Of a stretch of DNA of 64,000 bases, positions 60,507-64,000 are shown in pieces. The notes under the pieces were generated by a model, which was not told the origin of the DNA, did no database searches, and worked only from the letters and a program-made list of their open reading frames with translations. This stretch comes from Bacillus sp. FJAT-52991 (GTDB taxonomy: Bacteria > Bacillota > Bacilli > Bacillales > Domibacillaceae): NCBI RefSeq assembly GCF_037201805.1, contig NZ_CP147404.1:2504001-2568000 (forward strand). Reading direction: 5' to 3'. The position numbers and the translations under genes were made by a program. Each line of letters starts with the position of its first letter. Position 1 is the stretch's first letter.

Positions 60507-60599
60507 CAGCGTGAATTCAAACAAGAAGATATGGTCAGTGATTTAACCTACGTACGTGCCAAGAAAAATGGCATTATGCTGATGCCACAAAGGGTTTAA
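60507..60599 (+). pseudogene. IS3-family transposase relic
   Basis: A 30-codon fragment reads REFKQEDMVSDLTYVRAKK, ending at a TAA. REFKQ followed by SDLTYVR resembles the start of the catalytic DDE domain of IS3-family OrfB. No other part of the element is visible, so it is a scar near the tetR gene and the tRNA-intron locus. Confidence 0.5.
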
Positions 60600-60693
60600 C
60601 CTCTTGTTTTGGCGTGCGGGAACTGTTCAGCTAATACCCCCTTTACATCTATAGCAATATCAAGCAAACCCTTCTTTTTAGTAAAAACAAAAA

Positions 60694-60783
60694 CCTCCTG
60701 TATCATTTAGTGTTAAAGTCAATAACGCATGTAACTTCTTACATGACCGTTATACTGACCGTTTCACTAAACGATATAAGAGG
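60694..60783 (-). terminator. Long terminator hairpin after the decayed tRNA copy
   Basis: CCTCTTATATCGTTTAGTG pairs with CACTAAATGATACAGGAGG (wobbles and one mismatch), and GTCAGTATAACG pairs with CGTTATTGAC in the apical part. TTTTTGTTTTT follows. The same structure, with compensating changes, lies at 61566-61655. Confidence 0.85.
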
Positions 60784-60817
60784 CTAATGTTAAGCGTACA
60801 AATTCGCTTTTCAGTTA

Positions 60818-60854
60818 CATCCCAGGAGAGTCGAACTCCCGACTGACGACTTAG
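60818..60854 (-). pseudogene. tRNA-Arg 3' half, decayed copy
   Basis: 37 nt corresponding to exon 2 of the intact tRNA-Arg at 61690-61728. Two bases are missing in the T loop and several positions differ, including in the anticodon stem and acceptor. The 5' half is absent. It cannot make a tRNA. Confidence 0.85.
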
Positions 60855-60941
60855 CTTACCGTTATGATTTTCGCCACCAGCAAATGTTGTTTGTAGTCTG
60901 GACTATATTCTTCACCATTTCAGATACAACACATGCAGTCT

Positions 60942-61507
60942 CTACGGAACTTCACGATAATCTTTTGCTAATTTGATATTGGCCGTTTGATTATTCTTTG
61001 GCGTTTCTACCCTCAAGGAAATAGATTTTTCAAACATCTTAGGATCAAAGCAATAACATTCATCCGTTTGCGGACAATATACACAGTAAAGATCAACTTC
61101 TTCTTTATTTATAGGGGTATTAACCGTTCCGTTAGAGTTGCAGTAAGATGAGCGAAATCTGATTTCAATAATCCCTTTTGAATTTAACTCCCTATACTTG
61201 ACTTGAACTCGCTTGAATGAACCATCTTTATAGATAACTAAATCAAATGGGGCATGCTCCGTTTGTGGAAGCAAGATCATATAACCTTTCTCAAATAAAG
61301 TGAAACTTCAATCAGTGGGGTTTTCTTCAAACTCCACTGATTGTTAGTTGAACGGATCGGGCGTTTACGGGCAGTTGATCCCCACCTGAATAGTTTTGCT
61401 CCTCCTACCATTTTGAGGTGGGGGTCTTACTGCCCGTTAATGCGGGATAAATCCACCTGATCCTTTAAAACCCCTAAATCTCCTTTACTCTTAGTATGGT
61501 GATACAT
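60942..61507 (-). pseudogene. PD-(D/E)XK intron homing endonuclease, split by an insertion
   Basis: The C-terminal part (61304-60942) encodes FEKGYMILLPQTEHAPFDLV, then RVQVKYRELN and CVYCPQTDECYCF. The Asp of FDLV and the Gln/Lys of VQVK fit the PD-(D/E)XK core of the I-Ssp6803I-like family (PDDEXK_5). The N-terminal part lies across the insertion, from ATG 61507: MYHHTKSKGDLGVLKDQVDL. Removing 61305-61446 joins both parts in frame (about 140 codons). The stop codon TAG lies inside the intron R element. As it stands the gene is broken; a 112-codon frame remains from 61280. Confidence 0.85.
61305..61446 (-). mobile_element. Palindromic element copy B, inserted after TTTAT in the endonuclease gene
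   Basis: An element of about 142 bp read on the minus strand after TTTAT. It starts CCCGCATTAACGGGCAG, contains a hairpin CCCCACCT/AGGTGGGG flanked by CGGGCAGT/ACTGCCCG, and ends with a second hairpin AATCAGTGG/CCACTGATT. There is no obvious target duplication and no protein. The subterminal hairpins and the TTTAT flank resemble IS200/IS605 elements or TnpB-linked ends. The right boundary is uncertain by a few bases. Confidence 0.65.
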
Positions 61508-61565
61508 ATATAACACCACTTTCTAGAAACCATAAGTTTCCTTGATTTTTATCCAAAACAAAAAA

Positions 61566-61655
61566 CCTCCTGTATCATTCAGTTCTAAAGTCAATAACAG
61601 GTGTAATTTCTTACATGACTGTTATACTAACCGTTTCACTAAACGATACAAGAGG
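61566..61655 (-). terminator. Long terminator hairpin after the intact tRNA-Arg
   Basis: CCTCTTGTATCGTTTAG pairs with CTGAATGATACAGGAGG and GTTAGTATAACAG with CTGTTATTGAC, followed by TTTTTTG. It is the counterpart of 60694-60783; AACG/CGTT in one copy is AACAG/CTGTT in the other, so both arms changed together. Confidence 0.85.
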
Positions 61656-61689
61656 TTGATGTTAATCGTACAAATTCGCTTTTCTGTTA

Positions 61690-62062
61690 CGTCCCAGGAG
61701 AGATTCGAACTCCCGACCGACGGCTTAGCTTACCACTATGGCTTTCGCCACCAACAAGTGCTGTTTGTAGTCTGGACTATATCTTCACCATTTCAGGTGC
61801 GACACGTGTAGTCTCTACGGAACCTCACGATAATCTTTTGTATGATTATTCTTTGGAGTTTCTACCCTCAGGTTACATCTACCTGATCCTTTAAAACCCC
61901 TAAATCTCTTTTATTCGAGATCGTAAGTTTCCTCGGTATTGCCATCAGCATGATCTGTTAAGGTTTCACCGATATAGTGTCGTCCACTCTATAAGTTTTT
62001 GTTTCCTTATAGAGGCTCCTATTATTGAAGGCCGTTGCTCTATCCGGCTGAGCTACTGGGAC
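61690..62062 (-). tRNA. tRNA-Arg (anticodon UCU), split by a group I intron
   Basis: Exon 1 is 62062-62028 (35 nt, from GTCCCAGTAGCTCAGCC to ACGGCCTT) and exon 2 is 61728-61690 (39 nt, CTAAGCCGTCGG to CCTGGGACG). Joined they make a 74-nt tRNA with a full acceptor stem GTCCCAG/CTGGGAC, anticodon stem ACGGC/GCCGT and loop CUUCUAA, so the anticodon is UCU. CCA is not encoded. The intron lies between U34 and C35, inside the anticodon, the same place as the cyanobacterial tRNA-Leu(UAA) intron. If this is the only tRNA-Arg(UCU) gene, splicing is essential for AGA/AGG decoding. Confidence 0.92.
61729..62027 (-). ncRNA. Group I self-splicing intron (299 nt) in tRNA-Arg
   Basis: The core elements are visible: P2 hairpin CTCTATAAG/CTTATAGAG (61987-62014), the P/Q region GGTGAAACC...GGCAATACCGAG, the R element CCGTAGAGACTACACG (61805-61820) and the S element AAGATATAGTCC (61774-61785); GACUA of R pairs with UAGUC of S to form P7. 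Exon 1 ends in U and the intron ends in G, as required. GGAGCC near the 5' end can pair with the exon end as P1 with one mismatch. It encodes no protein but keeps in-frame scars of the endonuclease (DLGVLKDQVD and KDYREVP-stop). Subgroup not determined. Confidence 0.9.
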
Positions 62063-62167
62063 ATGTTTTTTATTTAATTTTTCTTGAAGACATTTATTAT
62101 AATACCAAGGGAGATATTATATGTCAATACTATTTCAAAGAAAAAATTACTTTTCTTTTTTTAAATA

Positions 62168-62196
62168 ACATTTCCGCCAGCAGATGTTGCCTGCTG
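62168..62196 (-). terminator. Hairpin after ysnB
   Basis: GCCAGCAG pairs with CTGCTGGC around a 7-nt loop just after ysnB. The T-run is poor on the minus strand, so termination strength is uncertain. Nothing else is seen between it and the tRNA. Confidence 0.5.
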
Positions 62197-62207
62197 GCAG
62201 AATCAAT

Positions 62208-62714
62208 TCAGTTAAATACTTGCCGTAACGAGACAAGCTCTTGGTGCGTTTCATCATAAAAACAGACGGTTGTCGTCTCGTGATCCGCTTCAAGAATAGC
62301 ATATGTTTTTTCTTTGCGTCCACGCGGCAACGTGATGCTACCTGGATTGACGAATACCGTGCCATCGATGCTCTCCGCTCCAACAAGATGAGAGTGCCCG
62401 AAGAAAACCAAGTCGGCTTCATATTCCTTCGCTTTATACATCAGATTCATTAAAGACATCTTAATGTTATAGCGATGTCCATGCGTGACGAAAATGCGCC
62501 TTCCTTCCACTCCTTCGATAATATCATATGGAAACTGATTTTCGGTATCACAATTTCCACGCACGATAAAATAGCCTTCCACTGCTGGGTCATCCGCTGA
62601 CAATTCGGAATCTCCACAATGGATCATCGCATCTACTTTCCTCTCATATCGCTCTTTCAACTGTTGTAACACTTCACTCCAGCCGTGACTATCACTGACG
62701 ATTAATACTTTCAC
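62208..62714 (-). CDS. ysnB: YfcE/YsnB-type metallophosphoesterase
   Basis: A 168-residue calcineurin-like phosphoesterase with the five metal motifs in order: SDSHGWS (D-x-H), IHCGDSE (G-D), VRGNCDTE (G-N-C/H), VTHGHRYN (G-H) and FFGHSHL (G-H-x-H). Substrate unknown; relatives hydrolyse phosphodiesters. It overlaps rdgB by 4 nt, in the rph-rdgB-ysnB operon. Confidence 0.93.
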   Translation of the reverse strand: MKVLIVSDSHGWSEVLQQLKERYERKVDAMIHCGDSELSADDPAVEGYFIVRGNCDTENQFPYDIIEGVEGRRIFVTHGHRYNIKMSLMNLMYKAKEYEADLVFFGHSHLVGAESIDGTVFVNPGSITLPRGRKEKTYAILEADHETTTVCFYDETHQELVSLRQVFN

Positions 62715-63319
62715 TTTGCCTCACCCGCCAGCAAAACAGGTAGCTGCTCTCGTAACTTCTTCAAAGCCTGCCCGCGGTGACTAATGCTATTTTTTGTTTC
62801 AGGCGTCAGCTGAGCCATCGTCGCTTCAAATTGCTCCACATAAAAAATCGGATCGTAACCAAAGCCATTTGTCCCTTGTTTTTCTTCTGTAATTCTTCCT
62901 TCACATGTGCCTGCTACTGTTGTCGTTTCTTTTCCTGGCATCGCAATCGCTAAAGCACAATAAAAACGAGCCGTCCGTTTTTCGCTAGGAACGTCACGAA
63001 GCTCCTCAAGCACTTTTTGAATGTTCGCTTCATCACTTTTCTCTTCCCCAGCGTATCTAGCTGAATAGACACCAGGACGACCATCTAGTGCATCGATCAT
63101 TAAACCAGAATCGTCTGCAATGACAAGACGTCCCGTTAGCTTACAGATCTCCTCTGCCTTCAATATCGCGTTCTCCTCAAACGTTTCCCCTGTTTCTTCT
63201 ACATCAGCATACTCCGGATAATCAAGCAACGTCTTCACATTCATTCCGAAAGAGGCAAACATCTCAGCGAATTCCTTCGCTTTTCCTTTGTTTTTTGTTG
63301 CGATAATTACTGTATCCAT
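62711..63319 (-). CDS. rdgB: XTP/dITP diphosphatase (RdgB/HAM1)
   Basis: It removes XTP, ITP and dITP from the nucleotide pool. The 202-residue protein begins [17 protein letters not shown], has [21 protein letters not shown] and [10 protein letters not shown], and ends [13 protein letters not shown], all HAM1 signatures. It lies 18 bp after rph. Confidence 0.97.
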   Translation of the reverse strand: MDTVIIATKNKGKAKEFAEMFASFGMNVKTLLDYPEYADVEETGETFEENAILKAEEICKLTGRLVIADDSGLMIDALDGRPGVYSARYAGEEKSDEANIQKVLEELRDVPSEKRTARFYCALAIAMPGKETTTVAGTCEGRITEEKQGTNGFGYDPIFYVEQFEATMAQLTPETKNSISHRGQALKKLREQLPVLLAGEAK

Positions 63320-63337
63320 AGCGCTCCCCTTTTCGAT

Positions 63338-64000
63338 TTACTTACTAATTTTGTCGGCAATCTCACCAAGAGCAGTTGCTTGAATGTCAAATAACTCCTT
63401 CAAACCTATTTGAGCAGACTCAAGCAAGCTTTGCAAATCCTTCATAGAAAATGTGGCTTCTTCTCCTGTTCCTTGAAGTTCAACAAACTCACCGGCTCCA
63501 GTCATCACTACATTCATATCGACTTCTGCTTGGCTATCCTCAATATAATTTAAGTCTAACACGACTCCGTGATCTTTGACGACCCCCACACTTGTTGCCG
63601 CTAAAAAGCTTGTCACAGGGAAAGCAGGTAATTCTTTTTCTCTTTGTACACGATCTAGAGCGATCGCCATCGCTACAAAAGCACCTGTGATAGAAGCAGT
63701 ACGCGTGCCACCATCCGCTTGAATGACATCACAATCGATCCAAACGGTCCGTTCGCCAATCGCTTCAAGGTCAACAACTGCTCGTAGCGCTCGCCCGATT
63801 AAACGTTGAATTTCCATCGTTCGCCCAGACACTTTTCCTTTAGACGATTCACGAATATTACGCTGCTCCGTCGCTCTTGGTAGCATTGAATATTCAGCTG
63901 AAATCCATCCCTTCCCACTTCCTCGCATAAATGGCGGGACTCTCTCTTCTATACTCGCCGTACAAATCACTCGTGTATCACCAACCGTAATAAGCACAGA
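63338..64000 (-). CDS. rph: Ribonuclease PH (N-terminus cut by window edge)
   Basis: RNase PH trims tRNA 3' ends by phosphorolysis. The visible 220 codons run from ...[18 protein letters not shown] sequence to the stop; about 25 N-terminal residues lie beyond base 64000. The motifs [36 protein letters not shown] and [19 protein letters not shown] identify it. It heads rph-rdgB-ysnB. Confidence 0.97.
   Translation of the reverse strand, partial: SVLITVGDTRVICTASIEERVPPFMRGSGKGWISAEYSMLPRATEQRNIRESSKGKVSGRTMEIQRLIGRALRAVVDLEAIGERTVWIDCDVIQADGGTRTASITGAFVAMAIALDRVQREKELPAFPVTSFLAATSVGVVKDHGVVLDLNYIEDSQAEVDMNVVMTGAGEFVELQGTGEEATFSMKDLQSLLESAQIGLKELFDIQATALGEIADKISK

Larger units (their letters stand above)
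60855..61547 (-). pseudogene. Group I intron relic with homing endonuclease gene
   Basis: The 3' part of a group I intron: the R element GTAGAGACTGCATG and an S element AAGAATATAGTCC with an extra A, followed by exon 2 of the decayed tRNA. The 5' third (P1-P4 and the tRNA 5' half) is gone; homology to the intact intron stops near AAGGAAACTTATGG at about 61547. Within it lie an endonuclease gene and a palindromic insertion. The splice core is probably inactive. Confidence 0.8.

Noticed and set aside
60818..60854. A second working tRNA-Arg
   Set aside because: Only the 3' half exists and the T loop has lost two bases.
61729..62027. Group II intron
   Set aside because: No domain V hairpin or GUGYG start; the R and S elements and terminal G identify group I.

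Overview
The window is chromosomal DNA of an endospore-forming member of the Bacillaceae (Firmicutes). The evidence is gene content and order: the secDF-comN-spoVB, ruvAB-queA-tgt-yajC, safA-coxA, nadBCA/nifS-niaR, obg-spo0B, rplU-prp-rpmA, spoIVFAB, minCD-mreBCD, radC-maf-spoIIB-comC-folC-valS, ysxE-spoVID, hemAXCDBL, ysxC-lonA-lonB-clpX-tig and ysnB-rdgB-rph blocks follow the Bacillus subtilis arrangement. The genus cannot be fixed from the sequence alone. An RNase E/G gene lies between rplU and spoIVFB, and no bofC gene lies next to ruvA, so it is not B. subtilis itself. Most genes are on the minus strand. secDF (left edge) and rph (right edge) are cut by the window.

Layout, left to right. 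1-5.3 kb: protein export (secDF), comN, spoVB and two small membrane proteins. 5.3-9.6 kb: yajC, queuosine synthesis (tgt, queA) and Holliday junction processing (ruvB, ruvA). 9.8-10.0 kb: a predicted plus-strand small RNA. 10-12.9 kb: spore coat/cortex genes (coxA, a kinase-fold gene, safA). 13-18.4 kb: the NAD regulon with a NiaR-type operator. 19-28.7 kb: pheA/pheB, obg, spo0B, the L21-Prp-L27 operon, RNase G, spoIVFA/B and minCD. 28.7-41.7 kb: mreBCD, radC, maf, spoIIB, comC, folC, T-box-controlled valS, ysxE and spoVID. 42-48 kb: the complete hemAXCDBL operon. 48-58.6 kb: two small membrane proteins, ysxC, the proteases lonA, lonB and clpX, trigger factor and a TPR protein.

The accessory part is 52.4-54.7 kb plus 58.7-62.1 kb. 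It holds a low-GC TetR-hydrolase pair with visible operators, an IS3 transposase relic, several palindromic repeats, and the most unusual locus: a tRNA-Arg(UCU) gene split inside its anticodon by a 299-nt group I intron. Directly downstream lies a decayed second copy of the tRNA 3' half and intron. Its PD-(D/E)XK homing endonuclease gene is interrupted by a ~142-bp palindromic element flanked by TTTAT. Conceptual removal of that element restores one reading frame of about 140 codons. The intact intron still carries short in-frame scars of the same endonuclease gene. A second, partial copy of the palindromic element lies between lonA and lonB.

Regulatory features read from sequence: a valS T-box leader with a GUC specifier, the L21 leader, a sigma-E promoter for spoVID, intrinsic terminators, and long hairpins whose imperfections are G-U pairs only on the transcribed strand. 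All calls are from reading the sequence; no database search was run.
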